This document shows positions 38,570-51,425 of a DNA stretch of 64,000 bases, piece by piece. The stretch covers positions 558,001 to 622,000 of the forward strand of contig JAVYIG010000091.1 in assembly GCA_035222895.1 (NCBI GenBank). The letters run 5' to 3'. The notes below the pieces were generated by a model. That model was not told the origin of the DNA and made no database searches. It saw only the letters and a program-made list of their open reading frames with translations. This DNA comes from Strongylocentrotus droebachiensis. Taxonomy: Eukaryota; Echinodermata; Echinoidea; Camarodonta; Strongylocentrotidae. Both the position numbers and the translations under genes were made by a program. Positions within the stretch are counted from its first letter, which is position 1; each line of letters opens with the position of its first letter.

Positions 38570-38665
38570 TCCCCCTCCCCTCTCTCTCTCTCTCTCTGTC
38601 TGTCTAACTGACCTCTCTATCTCTCTTCCTCTCTATCTCTCTCTCTCTCTCCCTCTCTCTCTCTA
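38570..38665 (+). repeat. (CT)n microsatellite
   Basis: Interrupted CT over about 95 bp. A G11 run follows at 38821-38831. Confidence 0.9.
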
Positions 38666-39083
38666 CGTATCATTCTCTCGCTTAATATCTCTACATTATA
38701 TTGAATAAGGACGAATTCAAAACAATGCGCAAATGAGAGATACGAATATGTTTAATATCTCATTTTCTTGTGTCTTTTGTCTTTTCTCTCCAATTTTTTT
38801 GCCCACATCTATTTTTTTCAGGGGGGGGGGGCGTAATTGTTTTCATCGAAGTTGACTGTTCTCAACGGCAGGGAGTGTGAGGCAGATGGGTGTTGAAGGT
38901 TACCAAGGAGCGAGTCACTCTTTTAAGAATTCATCGGGGAACCCTCGGTAGGTGCTAGAGAAACAATGGATAGAGGAGAAAGGAGGGCGACTGAGGGACA
39001 CAAATGACATTAATAAACACCATCTGGAAGTGCAAGAGACATTAAACTTGAAGATCTGATGAGGGGTCAAGTCAGTTCATGAA

Positions 39084-39352
39084 AGTGGTGGTGGTGGTGG
39101 TGACTGGTGGTGGTGTTGGTGTTTGAGGTGGTGGTAGTGGCATTGGTAGTGGCGGTGGTGGTGGTGGTGATGGAGGTGGTGGAGTGGCGGTGGATGTGAT
39201 TATGATGTTGGTGGTTGTGCTTTTGTAGGTAGAGATGCATGGGGTGGTAGTGGTGGTGGTAATATATTTATAGTGTTGGTAGTGGTGGAGGTGGTGGTGG
39301 TGATAGTGGCGGCGGAGGTAGTGATGATGATGGAGGCGGATGAGGTGGTAGA
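39084..39352 (+). repeat. Degenerate (GGT)n array
   Basis: GGTGGTAGTGG-type units for about 270 bp, increasingly interrupted towards the right. Confidence 0.9.
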
Positions 39353-40633
39353 AGTCGGGATGGTGCTAAAACTGATTGAGATATCTGATTTGACATGAGT
39401 TATAAAGGATGTAACTATTCACTGTTGGTTTGAATTGACGATAAGTTTAGGAGCTTTGATAGTGGTCGTGGTGACAGCGATGTGATATCGATAAAAGTGT
39501 TGCCTTGGTGACGAAAATGAAGGTGATAAGGATATGATGAAGACACAACTGGCTAAGAAATGAATTAGAAAATACGACGATATTTTCTGAGACATCCAGG
39601 GTTTAAAGCTGGTTGCGAAACATGCTCAAGGTGACGTTATTTTAACAGCATGGCGAGTGATGGATTTTGGTCTCTGGAATATCTATGCTGTCTCGAGGGG
39701 GTGAGAGCCTTCACAACACTCACTTAAGACGTCTGCCATAATTCTTCCAGCATCGCTACAAGTGAGAAAAAATGACAACTTGTAGAGTCATCTGGTTGTA
39801 TCACCCCTCTCTCTCCCCCTCCCCCATCCTCTCTGCGCTCCGAAAAATGAATTTGTATCTCCTCGTGAATTCATCAATGGATTTATATATTTTTGGAATA
39901 ATGAGCTAAAGAGTGAACGTAGATTGTATTTAAGAGGAATAAGGTTTGTGTATTTCCCAGGTGGTTCTATCAAAACATGACCACAAGAACTTCCTGATAT
40001 AAAGCCTCGTAAAAGTATCACATACAAAAGCTTCAAAAACTTTTCGTTGTCATTGTGGTGATGGAATTTATACGAGTGCCTTTGTTAGGCTTTTTAAGAG
40101 CATTTTGATATTTACATTTTTCACAAAAGAAATGCCAAATGTATATGGTTTGAGGATTGAAATTGATGCATCTTCGGAAATGTTATGCATTAAAAAGAGA
40201 GACTTTACTTGGATCTAGCCGACGAGATAGAAAAGGGAAAGCCGAGAGAAGTGGATAGTAGAGAGTATGGAAAGCGCTTGTGATATGAAGTGAGACGATA
40301 CGCTTCAAGTCGAAAGAGGCTCAAGATGCCTTAGCAACAAAAAGCCTCTGTCCCTAGCAACCGAAACAAGACGGAGATGAATGGCGCTGATGACATATCG
40401 CAAGACTGACATTAAGGCCGTTAAAAGCCAAAGTAGAGTGCGGAGGAATAGGGTGAGAGGAAGGAAAGGAAGAAGTAGAAGATAGATGGTGATAGTGAAA
40501 GTGCAAGAGTGAGATGTAGATGGATGAGGATGGAATAGAAATTTAAGGTAATGGAGTAATACTTCTAACAAATTATTGTTAATGGTAGTATACATATAGA
40601 TAGGTTGGCAATTAAAGTGCAGATGGATGGATG
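39353..40633. other. Non-coding block, no gene seen
   Basis: No repeat or coding signal recognised. Confidence 0.4.
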
Positions 40634-40740
40634 GCGAAAACGTGACGAAAATGTAACGATGGATGACGAAAGGGTGACGAAAGGGTGACGAAACAAGATA
40701 GAGATGAAAGGGTGACGAAATGGTGACGGAAATGTAATGG
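40634..40740. repeat. Small minisatellite, 11-bp GTGACGAAAGG unit
   Basis: Roughly nine degenerate copies of GTGACGAAAGG, two of them perfect and adjacent at about 40664-40690, with a gap at 40701-40710. Confidence 0.75.
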
Positions 40741-42128
40741 AAGTATAGACGAAAAATGATGTAGTACTACTGCTGATGCTTTTGTTTTTATAAATTATGT
40801 GGTGATAAAACTGACGGTAATTACACAAACAATGTAACAATTTGCAAAGATCAAAAGCGAGGAAGAAAAAAAAATTGTTAAAAAGGCAAATAATTTCTAA
40901 ACAGCTGATGTATTATCACCAAGCAATCAAATTTTTAAAAATGAGCGTATATTTTGAAAAACTATAAAAGACGCCCTCATTTAATTTGTCTAGTTATGAT
41001 CCCCTTCCCGTCCAATTTAATACATGTAAGATGTCACTTGCTATTTTATGGGAAGGGGCAGAGCTGTCGCGCACATGCGACTGTCATGGTGACAAAAATT
41101 ATTGTCGCTGCTGCTTTATTGTATGGTTGTCATATTGGCAGGATTTTGATGGCTTTTTTAGGTCAATTACAATGCTGCTTTATTATTTCATCAAAAATTG
41201 ACACTATTTCTGTCACTTCCAGCTTCCCGAACAAATTGTGTTTTCAAATAAAAAATGCTACTAACAACACCAATATAGGTCATGCTACTCAACGTTGGCG
41301 GTTACCCTGTTGTTAACATTATATATTGGTATGTGATATCAAAACTTGTCGTTTATCCTCATAAATTGTCTGTCGCTGTCTCTATCACTGCCGTTTATGA
41401 CTTGTTTGTTCGCTATCATATTAACTGCCTCGAATTTCTTTTGGAGTGACGATGCTCACTTATCACTCTTTTGTTTCGTGCATTTATCTTCGTCCCTGTT
41501 TCTTTGATTTTTTTTGTCCGAGATTGTCTGTGCCCAATCTCTCGTCATATCCAATCTAAGCCTTTCTCCTCTCTTAACTTTCAACTTTGGAACACTTTTC
41601 TTTCTGCTTCTCTCACATCGATTTTGACACCAGCCCGACTCCTTATTCCGTCTGAGGTTTCTACCAAGATTGTGTCATCTTTCATCCCATCATCCCTTTC
41701 CCCCAATGCTTCCAACGAATGTCTAGAGAGGGAATGATTTTGAAACGAAAGATAAAAGACTCCAAATCCTCATCCCTATATGTCTCCCCGCCGACGACTG
41801 AGTCGCCAAAGTTCAATGTCGAAAGCTGTAAGGCTTGACCTTGAAATCGGACCCGCCCCGACCTACCGCGCGCCTAAAGATGTGCGAACTCCTGGTAATT
41901 GGAGACCTCCTTGGACCGCATCTTTCATCTTTCGTTCGATGACAGGGGGTGAGGAGGGGGTACCTGGTCGCTGATCCGCCGTAACATACCCCCCTTTTAA
42001 GAGGAGTGGTCCCAGGGTGTGAGGGGTTGAAGCACGTTTGCGCGCGTGCTGAGCTCGTCTATCACCGGCAGCAGACAGATACTTTTTAGGGAAGGGATTA
42101 TTGGGAATGAGGGTGTGTCGCGCGGAGA
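40741..42128. other. Non-coding block with CG-richer patch
   Basis: A 120-codon frame at 40954-41316 has no recognised domain. The part 41780-42120 is richer in C and G but holds no clear element. Confidence 0.4.
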
Positions 42129-42195
42129 GGGGGGGGGGGGGGGGGGGGGGTAGGTATGATGATGATGATGATGATGATAATATGATATGATGATG
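42129..42195 (+). repeat. G22 homopolymer followed by (ATG)n
   Basis: Twenty-two consecutive G (42129-42150), the longest homopolymer in the window, then five bases and a run of GAT units. Confidence 0.92.
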
Positions 42196-42742
42196 GATTC
42201 AACTTCTTACACGCTTATTTTGAATATGAAAAATACACATGGAAGTACATGATACCCTATGTAATAATTCATTATTATAGTCTCTGGGTCAATTGCCTCT
42301 TCCCTGTAAATGTTTCAAAAAAATTGCTTATTTTAATCTAAAATTTGAGATCATTGGACAATGAAACTGAAATTGAATTGGTAATGAAAATGAAAAATAA
42401 AATTGAAAAAGAAAATACTTTTCTTCTCTATGTCATTAGCAAAGACGTACTTTCAAGATCTATCTTCTTTAATACATTCATCACTCATTTGTTTATCTTC
42501 CTGCCTTACCTTCATTTTATTTTTTTATTTCCCTCCGCTTTGATCGCTGTTTTTCATCGCCTTCTTATTGTCACAGTTAATAAAATAACCAAATCATAGC
42601 AGTGTCTTGTGTTTAAAACTACACTGAAGGACATTTCTTGAAGAACAATTACACAAATTATTGTTCATTGTATAGTATGTTTTACAGATAATAAAAAATA
42701 TGAATGAAAGAAAGAAATTTAGAAAGCAAGAGAGAAAGAAAT
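42196..42742. other. AT-rich non-coding block
   Basis: No gene or element recognised. Confidence 0.4.
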
Positions 42743-42769
42743 AGAGAGAGAGAGAGAGAGAGAGAGAGA
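42743..42769 (+). repeat. (GA)n microsatellite
   Basis: About thirteen GA units. Confidence 0.9.
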
Positions 42770-44195
42770 ACAACAAAAATGAGAGACAGTATGAAATATA
42801 GAGAGATGACGACATGACACTTTGATTCGGTCTGGAAAGTTCATTGGCATTATCTGCAGTGAGGTGATTGATTTCTTGTCGACAAATTGAAAACGCGTGC
42901 AAAGTCTGAGAGGCTTTGTCATCGCAACATGGGACATTGATGGAAGGGATGGTATTCGTGCTTCAGAGCCAGTTCAGGCTTCGTCTCCTCTCAATGTTGC
43001 GATTAATGAAAATGATAAAGATGGAAAGGAGTGTTACAAAAAAGATGGAAAATAAAGCAAAAATGAAGCTTAGGAAGACAAAAAAAATGAGAGAGGGGGA
43101 TACAAAAAAATATGGCGCGTTGATTATTGAGACGGTGGATCTTGTTTGAAGGCTTGAGGGGTCCAGCGTCCAAAAGGAGAGGGGTAAAATCGGTCGCTTT
43201 TAATGGGCGATGCGCCTAGCTTGAGGGGTGAGCCCAGGCCTAAATATTGGGGCTGCGGCTCAGGAGTAGCAGTGTCATCGATTAAAAATGTTCTTCACCT
43301 TTTTCTCTCTCTTTCTTTCACGTCTCTGTCTGTTCCTCTCTGTTTCTCCCTTAGTATTTTCCTGTCGTTTCTCTCTGCGTCTCTCCTACTCTATCTTCGT
43401 CCCCATCTCTCCTCCTTTTTCTCGCTCTAACTGTCAAACAGATGTAATTAGCGCGTAGCTAGGGGATATTAATAGAGACAGACAAGGCCTGCTTCAGGGG
43501 ATGACAAGGGTGAAAGAGAAGGGAAGGAGAAAAAAGTACGGGCGATTTTAATCAGGCCGCGAGCGGAGCGACCCCAAAACTCATGCCTGGGCCTTCCCGA
43601 TGATTAGACGCCTCGCGTTCGTTGGATTTCTGCCTCTGTCTCTGCCTGTCTCTCTCCCTCTCCATCTTCAGAAATCGAAGAGTTTATTAACGGGGTTTTT
43701 CGCGCGAGCTGACTTCGCGGCGATTAAAATTATTGATGTCGACATATACACAAGGGATACCTAGAGGCTTTCTTCCTATTTTCCTCTTTCGGTTTCTTTA
43801 CTCTGCCTCATTTACCCCTTCTTTCTCTCCCCCTCTCTCTCTCTTTCTATCTCCCACACTCTTTCGCTCTTTATTTATTTTTTAAATATATCTTTTTCGA
43901 TATTGTTTCATAATTTCATATGATATACAAAACAACTTTATTTTTACCTCAAACATTCTTATATTTCTTTGGCATTCTTGTATACGTCGAAGGCATATTA
44001 TAGTTTTTTTTTCTGTAAGTCGTTAATCTCTTCCTTCCACCTTTTTGAGCGCACTCTCTTTCTCTCATCTTCTTTTGTTATCCTTCTTTAATTCATAATT
44101 TCTGTCACTTATTTTATGTTTATATGAAAAAACTATTTCCTTTCTTTTACTGTCTGTCTATTTCTCCTCTCTTAACCCCGTTTCCCCCTTCCATC

Positions 44196-44198
<3 letters not shown>
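42770..44198. other. Non-coding block, pyrimidine-rich in parts
   Basis: CT-rich stretches at 43301-43420 and 43800-43860. A CG-richer part lies at 43440-43720. No gene call can be supported. Confidence 0.4.
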
Positions 44199-44238
<40 letters not shown>

Positions 44239-44261
44239 CCTCTCTCTTTCTCTCTCTCTCT

Positions 44262-44302
<41 letters not shown>

Positions 44303-44303
44303 A
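44199..44303 (+). repeat. (CT)n microsatellite
   Basis: CT units with C5 and C7 interruptions. Confidence 0.93.
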
Positions 44304-45665
44304 CTCGTTATCACTTTCTCTCTTTATTGTCTCCTTCCTCAGTCCATAACCCAGTTTATACACATGCCTCTATCCATGCCTTTTCATTTCTCCTATATTC
44401 AATCATACATTGCCCTCAAGTGTTGTTTGCATCCCAAATGACGAACTATAAAGAATGCTTGATTTCTAGCGTGGTTTTCATTATCGCATGAAATTCGTCC
44501 ACAGGTAGATTTTCATTTTTATCAGAAAATTTCTTCTTTCCCTTTTCTTCTTCTTCCGTTTTGTGGGACGGGGAAGGTTGAAGTTCTATTGTATGAGAAT
44601 ATCTGTTTTGTGTGAGATTTTCATGTTATTCAGTAAAAAATTCATTGACACTTTCATATTCGTTTATTTATGTAATATGTCAAACATTAAGATCGTTCGA
44701 TAAATTGTAAATATACAAAGGCAAGAGGAATAAGTTAAACCTGATTATAAGGTTAAAAACGGTCTATACATGTATACAAGCTCTAACTTGTACATATTTC
44801 ATAAGGAGCTTATTTTGTAATGCACATTTTTCTAACTTTATGGCTTAAAATAAGCATGAATTTTGATAGCATGTTTTGGAAAGCATCAAACTGAAACTAA
44901 GGGTTAAAATAGAACATTGTGTAAACGTGTTTTAACATGCGGTGTTTTTAACATTAGGATTGTGGTGCTTTGAGGGCGATAGGCTTGTGAATTTAAGCAG
45001 TATTGAAGAGGGAAAAAAAGTACATTAAAAAAACACTAAGTACTATGTGCAAACGATGTATCGTCAGTCTACTCTCATTTCGATATTACCTCCATGGTAG
45101 CCGTTATCTTTATTTTGTTCTTACATTTTCTAAAATTGTTATTTTCTACCGCCCTCTATCTCCCTTTTGAGGGGCGGCGGACGGCGGCGGCTGAGTGACG
45201 CGCGGTCTTGTATAGCGTCGCCGCTGGCGTCCAAATATTATAACGTTTTGAGCATTGTGTATCGGATTACCTTTTGTTCTCGTCTTGTAATTACATCGCC
45301 AATTTGAAGAGTAGAGAGGAAGGGTGACCCACGTCTCCACGCAGCCCCCAAATCTAAAAGTAATCAAAAATGTTGGAAGAAATTCAATAGTCGTTCACCA
45401 AGCTGAGCTCAGAATGTGGGGCAGGGATCATTTTTCATTAATCACTGTTTATTTGATACGATTTGGCACAGTTGTGATGGAACAAAACAAGGATCGAAAT
45501 CACTCTGAATATCTCGATATGTAGGCCTTCGCGAAAAAATAAACACACGATCTTTTTCGTTTTTTCCTCTTTTTCATAGTAGGAAGCGTCTTCTGAACTT
45601 TTACAGCATATATTGATGTCGACTGGAAAATGCAAAATATAGTGATGAAGCAGCTGAGGGAATTA
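44304..45665. other. AT-rich non-coding block with small CG-rich island
   Basis: The stretch 45165-45230 (GGGGCGGCGGACGGCGGCGG and following) is CG-rich in strong contrast to its flanks. No reading frame there is recognisable. Confidence 0.4.
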
Positions 45666-45684
45666 GAAGTAGTAATACAGATAA

Positions 45685-45744
<60 letters not shown>

Positions 45745-45860
45745 AAGTAGTAGTAGTAGTAGAAGTAGTAGTAGTAATTGTAGTATTAGTATTAGTAGTA
45801 GTTGTTGTTGTAGTAGTAGTAGTAGTAGTAGTAGTAGAAGTAGTAGTAGTACTAGTAGTG

Positions 45861-45942
<82 letters not shown>

Positions 45943-46011
45943 AAGTAGTAGTAGTAATTGTAGTATTAGTATTAGTAGTAGTAGTAGTTGTTGTTGTAGT
46001 AATAGTAGTAC
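45666..46011 (+). repeat. Large (TAG)n array with 180-bp internal duplication
   Basis: TAG units with GAAG, AATTG, ATT and GTTGTTGTTG variants. The variant string beginning AGAAGTAGTAGTAGTAATTG is found at 45761 and again at 45941, 180 bp apart, and continues identically for about 40 bases. The long threonine, leucine and valine frames on both strands come from this repeat. Confidence 0.95.
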
Positions 46012-47675
46012 CAAACGCAACAGTGAATGTGAGAGTGGAACACACACACACACCCACACCGTACTGACATAACGTGTAGAGGTTAATAACGGATAGCGTG
46101 AATCTTTTGTCCATATAATAATATGTACCTATACATCGATTATGGAATTGAATCTAATTAGCTTGGTTTTAACGGGACTCGCCACTTTTGCCTTCTCACT
46201 CTCACAAAAGACAGACCGATGTGAAAACGAAATAACAGAGAAGAATAAAAGTGGAACACAAAATCGATTCAAGATTAGAGAGAGCGCAAACTGTCACTCA
46301 AGGTATTTCGATTGCTCCCCTCACAACAAAACGAAAACATAAAAACTATTCCTTTACTTCTCAACTCCGGGCCTATTCTTAACCATTTCCTCACAACATG
46401 CGCAACACAGCGGAAAATTAGTGTTGCTTTGAATAAATAAAATGCCGCCTTTTATCTGACCTGTTACCTGCGACTGACCTGAATGGAGACTTAAACCTCA
46501 TTTTGTGGGAGAGGTAACAAAAGGGCGGGGCAGAGGATCATGGGAACAAAGGAAGGGAGACGGGAGAGGAAGGAGAGGTGTCAAAAGCGAAAGGCTTTTG
46601 GCTGGCCAACCATTAGGGGGCATATCTTTAAGGTTTCATGACGTATTTATCATGCGGGATAAAGGGGAGGGTGACCAAACCGGGATACATGTGTACATTT
46701 TCAGTTTTTCGTAAGTTAACAAATATTTCAAACTGAGATTTATGACAACAAATGTTATTATAATTTATGAACAAATCATACATGGGTGAAAATCTGATAG
46801 TCCTAAAATTACAGACTCCTCCTCAAGCTGAAGAATGACCATAAAATGAAATTGAGAATGATCCGCATGCGTGGATTTATATCAATGAACTGAATATAAA
46901 TGTATTAACAAACACATTTCACAAATGGAACAAAAAAAAATGATTGAGACGATTTCATCATCCTTCATTTCGTCTCAACATCCTGTCATACATTGTGTGT
47001 TTGTTTGTATATTATGTTGGTTTGTCAATTGATGGTAGTAATCATTGATATAGAGGTGATAACTTTTTTGTAATTACTTTCCCTACATAGGATGGTAATT
47101 ACCATGCAATTTCAACATCAATATTCAGACTTTGATTATGTAACAATCCTCTGACAAATAGCTTGCGAACGGAATCATGCACACTACGAGTATATACCAG
47201 ACAATCTAAATCGATCAAATTTTCTAGCCTGTATAATTATAATGAGATTAGCGTATGCATATTTTGAAACGTAACATAGGTGCGATTCGACATCTGCTGT
47301 CGACGTGATATATCATTATAGATATGGGATTGTAAAGGGATACGTGTGCATTTGAATTATAATTCGATAGGGTTGAGGTTAGGGTTGGGTCTAGGATTTT
47401 GGAATCTGGATTTTGGATCGTTTTAGCAATTTAGCGGAGCAACCATTACTAGTTTATATCATAAACATAAAATATCAACCTTGAAATATACAATCGTCCA
47501 GGAAAATGTCATGCGCCTGAGAAAAGATATCTTATGTTGTTGTTCGGATGTAAGTTTACAATTTCTAAGGATTTACTCGTCCAAGAGTAGTTTGGTTGGT
47601 GATATTTGTGCCGGAAAAGCCTTCCTAGAGTGCCTTGAGTTACTTGCTGCGATGATAACCAAGTATTTCCCTTCA
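46012..47675. other. AT-rich non-coding block
   Basis: A (CA)n stub lies at 46040-46051. Short frames at 46142-46342 and 46505-46714 carry no domain. GGTTGAGGTTAGGGTTGGG at 47371-47389 is not a telomere array. Confidence 0.4.
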
Positions 47676-47679
47676 TTAA

Positions 47680-48198
47680 AGGTACTATGTCCCTTTTGCA
47701 GCCAACCTCAAATGCTGTAGAACTTTGCAGGAATTATGAATATGTCCTGTGAAATGTAAACGTTAGCAGTGTCCTCATATTCAAATTATGCAAGGAAACC
47801 CGTTTACTTGCTAGACTTTACTGTCAGACACTATTGAGTGACTGACTGGCCTTTTTTCTTCTTTGGTAATAACATACATGAAAAGAGTTGTAAAGGGTAC
47901 ATGAGCATTTGTCTACATCAATAACCCACTTCTTGTGATGGCCAAGATTAAACTGATTGAATCTTTGCGCAGCATAAAACGTATGACCATTCAGTACAAT
48001 TGTCTGAAAATCAAGACTATTACTTTTGGGCTCTATAGCCCTAAAGTCGATTTGATAACTAATAGTCGTTATTTTCCCACTTGAAGACATTTTCAAGCCC
48101 CACCTTTTTTAGGGAAGTTCTAAATTAGTATTATCTTTCAAATGCAGTTGGAATTTAACTTTTTCATTTTTTTGGCCTGCAAATGGGACATAGTACCT
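47680..48198. mobile_element. TTAA-flanked MITE (AGGTACTATGTCCC ends)
   Basis: The left end AGGTACTATGTCCCTTTTGC and the right end read in reverse (AGGTACTATGTCCCATTTGC) are inverted repeats over roughly 25 bases. Perfect TTAA target duplications flank the element at 47676-47679 and 48199-48202. At 519 bp it is too short for a transposase. TTAA duplication points to piggyBac or Kolobok. It shares size, flanks and an initial AGG with the element at 20903-21445, but the rest of the ends differ, so they are separate families. Confidence 0.85.
47824..48096 (-). CDS. Unidentified 90-codon ORF inside the TTAA MITE
   Basis: This frame lies wholly within the 519-bp element and fills over half of it. 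The methionine at residue 3 (codon at 48088-48090) has an A three bases upstream (AAAATGTC), so translation may start there; the frame's first ATG is two codons earlier. The product is hydrophilic, with no signal or membrane segment. Residues 61-76 contain VDKCSCTLYNSFHVC, that is Cys-x-Cys-x8-Cys. This recalls a SWIM zinc finger (CxCx(n)CxH), but the final histidine is a tyrosine. It could be a captured gene fragment, a relic of the parent element's protein, or chance. No splice or poly-A signal is evident. I do not recognise a family. Confidence 0.22.
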   Translation of the reverse strand: MKMSSSGKITTISYQIDFRAIEPKSNSLDFQTIVLNGHTFYAAQRFNQFNLGHHKKWVIDVDKCSCTLYNSFHVCYYQRRKKASQSLNSV

Positions 48199-48202
48199 TT
48201 AA

Positions 48203-49569
48203 AAGAAAGAATTTATAACATAAAAGTATTTAAACTTTTAACAAGAACAAATTGAATGAAAATTCGTAGGCCTACATAATTCACGATACTGTTTGTGTGC
48301 GTGTATCGCTTTATGAAAATCATGTATTAGAATTAAGATTTTAAAAACAAGGAAAGTCACTATTCAAGTTAAATATACTGAATAACTCTTACTTATTAAG
48401 ATAGCGCCCCTAATTTGTACGGACGAAAAGAAATAATATGATATGACTGAAGAATGATTAGAAACAGAAACTTATTTTGAGAATATAATAATAATATGTT
48501 TTTAACACGCCTAAGTAACGTTTCTAGGCGGATATCTGTTGTCCTTGTAAATAATTAGACAAAGCATAGTACTGTTGGTTATAACCTACTTCCAATTAAT
48601 TGATAAAAGAGAAGCTGAAACAATTAGGAAAAGTAAGCAAAGATTGCAAATATAAATGAGTTTTGCTTTGTTAACGTACATTAGCACCTTCCAATCTGCA
48701 TCCCGATCCTGTGTTTCACGATGACATGAATATCTACACAAAGGACTACAACGTCACAAATCCGTATTATACACACACTCTTAAAACTTTCTCCTATCCC
48801 CGCACGCGCAATATCACAATCGAATTCATTCAAGATATCTTATTAATTTGGCTCGCTCTTGCGCAAGTTTCCGTTTACAAATTGAGGACAAACAAACGCA
48901 AAAGTGATGATTTCAATCAAGACAGCTTTTTTAGTTTCTTCTACTCGAGAGAAAAGAGATTGGATAAGGGATTAGTACGCGGAGGTGAAAGATGGTCAAT
49001 ACATTTACATTCATTAGTTCCAGAGCGTGCTCCTTTATTTCTTTCTCCTTCTTCATCTGGTATGGATTTCAAAATGTACTCTGAAATTGTTTAATCCTCC
49101 GATTTGAATTCAGCGCGTCATGTTTGCAGAAAATCTTACCTTCGTTTTTCTTAATTATTTTCTCGCCCTAGTATATGCGCGTGCGAGACTGCAATCCACG
49201 ACATGCGCTAAGTACACGAAGAAAGTGAGTTTTTGTTCTCTCTTCGCATGTACGGATTCTAGGGTTCGTGAGTTCATTTGCATATTTTAACGATAAGAGA
49301 TCAAAGTTTGTTTGCGTTTGTGGCACGCGACCCACGCGATATTATATTTTTCATGCTTCAGAATTTAGGGTTGGTTCATTATAAAACTTTTGAAGAAAAA
49401 AAATACAGAGATAATGGGGAAGTAAAGTTTGTACCACCCCCTCAACAAAAAAAGAAGAAGAAGAAAAAGGTTGGTTGGAAAACTACAAACTAAAGCAAAT
49501 TCAAGATGTAAGAAGTGGTATAAGAGCAAACGTTCATTACTATAATTCTTCCTTTCTTGCTTTATATCC
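48203..49569. other. AT-rich non-coding block
   Basis: TAGGCCTA occurs at 48267-48274. The 127-codon frame at 48711-49094 has no recognisable domain. No element ends were found. Confidence 0.4.
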
Positions 49570-49812
49570 TGTCTCTCTCTCTCTACCTACCTCTCTTTCT
49601 CTCTCTCTCTTCCTCACCCATCCCCTCCATATTCCCCAATCTCTCCCCCTTTCTTTACTTCTCGTTTGTCTCTCTCTCTCTCTCTCTCTCACTCCCTCCG
49701 TCCCTTCACCCCACCCCCTCTCACTCTCTCTACCTCACCCCTCTCTATTCCCCAGTCTCTTCCCTTTTCTTTATTTCTCGCTTTTCTTTTCTCCCCCCCC
49801 CCCCCCCTCTCC

Positions 49813-49852
<40 letters not shown>

Positions 49853-49873
49853 ATCCTCTCCCTCCCTCCATTC

Positions 49874-49919
<46 letters not shown>

Positions 49920-50080
49920 TCCACTCTCTCTCTCTCTCTCCCCCTTCCACTCTCTCTCTCTCTCACCCTCATTTCCTCTCCTCATCCCCACCCCTCTCTC
50001 TTTCTCTCCCACCTCTCTCTCTTTCTCTCCCCACCCCCCCCCTCTCTCTCTCTCTCTCTCTCTGCCCCCTCTCCCTCTGT
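49570..50080 (+). repeat. Long (CT)n / C-rich polypyrimidine tract
   Basis: About 510 bp of almost uninterrupted pyrimidines on the plus strand, including C15 at 49793-49807. Serine/leucine/proline-rich frames of up to 302 codons arise from it. Confidence 0.95.
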
Positions 50081-51108
50081 ATTTCATTTCTCACCGTGCC
50101 ATGTCGCAACAATAGAAACCAGGATAAGCCTAACTCTCTATTCCAAAACACGCAATGCCGCCCGCATCATATCTCTAACTTTGACTTCATATTTTCTTTT
50201 TGCAAAACAAACAGCGATAAAAACTTATCCAATAATCTAATCTGGTATGATACGTTGGTTTACATAATTGACATTCTACTTGGAGCAAGTATTTGGTTTG
50301 CTTTTGATATGAAGCAAACATTGTTCTCATGGCCGAATGTTTTCTTTACGACACACAGACCACCCATCCGAATACCGGAGTGACAGTTTTTCTTTATTAA
50401 AGGGCTGTGCGATCCTCCCAGATTCTGTGAACTGCGAGGATATATTTAGTCCAGAGAAGAAACTTATAATAGATGTAGATTTTGTCTTTAACTGTTTTAG
50501 AGTAAATATTATGAAAAGGATTTATTTTTGCTAGCCCTTGTGCTAAACTTTGATTATCTTAGCAACTGCACAATGTTGAAGTCCACATTTTATAGTATAT
50601 CTTTATCTCGTCTCCAATTAAATCTTTTCATGATTGTATAATTATTAGGTATAATTATGTATGGATCTGGTTGGTATTGCTGTTGTGAATAAAGCTTCGA
50701 ATTTCTTTCTTTAAACTCCAAATTGATGATATAAATAACAATAATTACAACGAACAACAAAAAACACTTTCAATTGCACATGGAATTAATGTATGATCGA
50801 GTTAAATAAGGAAAGAATAGAAAAAGTAGTCAAAATTTATCCCCTTCAACGCATCATATTACGATATGAAAATTAAATTTGATCATCATCCACCTTGAGT
50901 TTCTATTGAGAGGAACGGTATATGTCCAGAATTTCATGTATAGAGATAATTTCGCACGAAAGACTATCGGCGTTGAGATGAAAATGTGTTTAACTACACC
51001 AAAAGAGGGCGATAGACCGGCAACTGATCTAGCACAAGAAGTGAACAGTGAACATCTACCGTATTAATGGAGAACGACGGTAAGATGCATTCGTTTATTA
51101 GAGTAGTT
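50081..51108. other. AT-rich non-coding block
   Basis: GTTGTGAATAAAGCTTCGAA near 50675-50694 might be another retroposon 3' end but lacks a tandem tail. No gene. Confidence 0.4.
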
Positions 51109-51425
51109 ACGGTAAGAAGGTGGTAGTGGTGGTGTTGTTGGTGTTGGTGACTTGGTGTCGGTGATGGTAATGGTGATGGTAATGGTGGTGGTGGTGGTAG
51201 TGGTAGTGGTGGTGGTGGGGATGGTGGTGGTGGTGATGGTAGTGGTGGTGGTAGTGGTAGTGGCAGTGGTGGTGGTGGTGATGGTGATGGTGATGATGAT
51301 GATGATGATGATGATGATAGTGATGATGGTGGTGGTGGGGATGGTGGTGGTGGCGCGCGATGTTGGTGGTGGTAGTGGAGGTGGTGGTGGTGGTGGTGGT
51401 GGTGGTGGTGGTGGTGATGATGATT
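51109..51425 (+). repeat. Degenerate (GGT)n/(GAT)n array
   Basis: GGTGGTAGTGG and GGTGATGGT units for over 300 bp, with a GAT run at 51291-51318 and GCGCGCGA at 51353-51360. A separate GAT run follows at 51462-51502. Confidence 0.93.

Noticed and set aside
45500..46114. 204-codon threonine-rich frame and overlapping leucine and valine frames
   Set aside because: They translate the TAG microsatellite in different phases.
49475..50383. 302-codon Ser/Leu/Pro-rich frame
   Set aside because: It is the polypyrimidine tract read through; the non-repeat ends have no domain.
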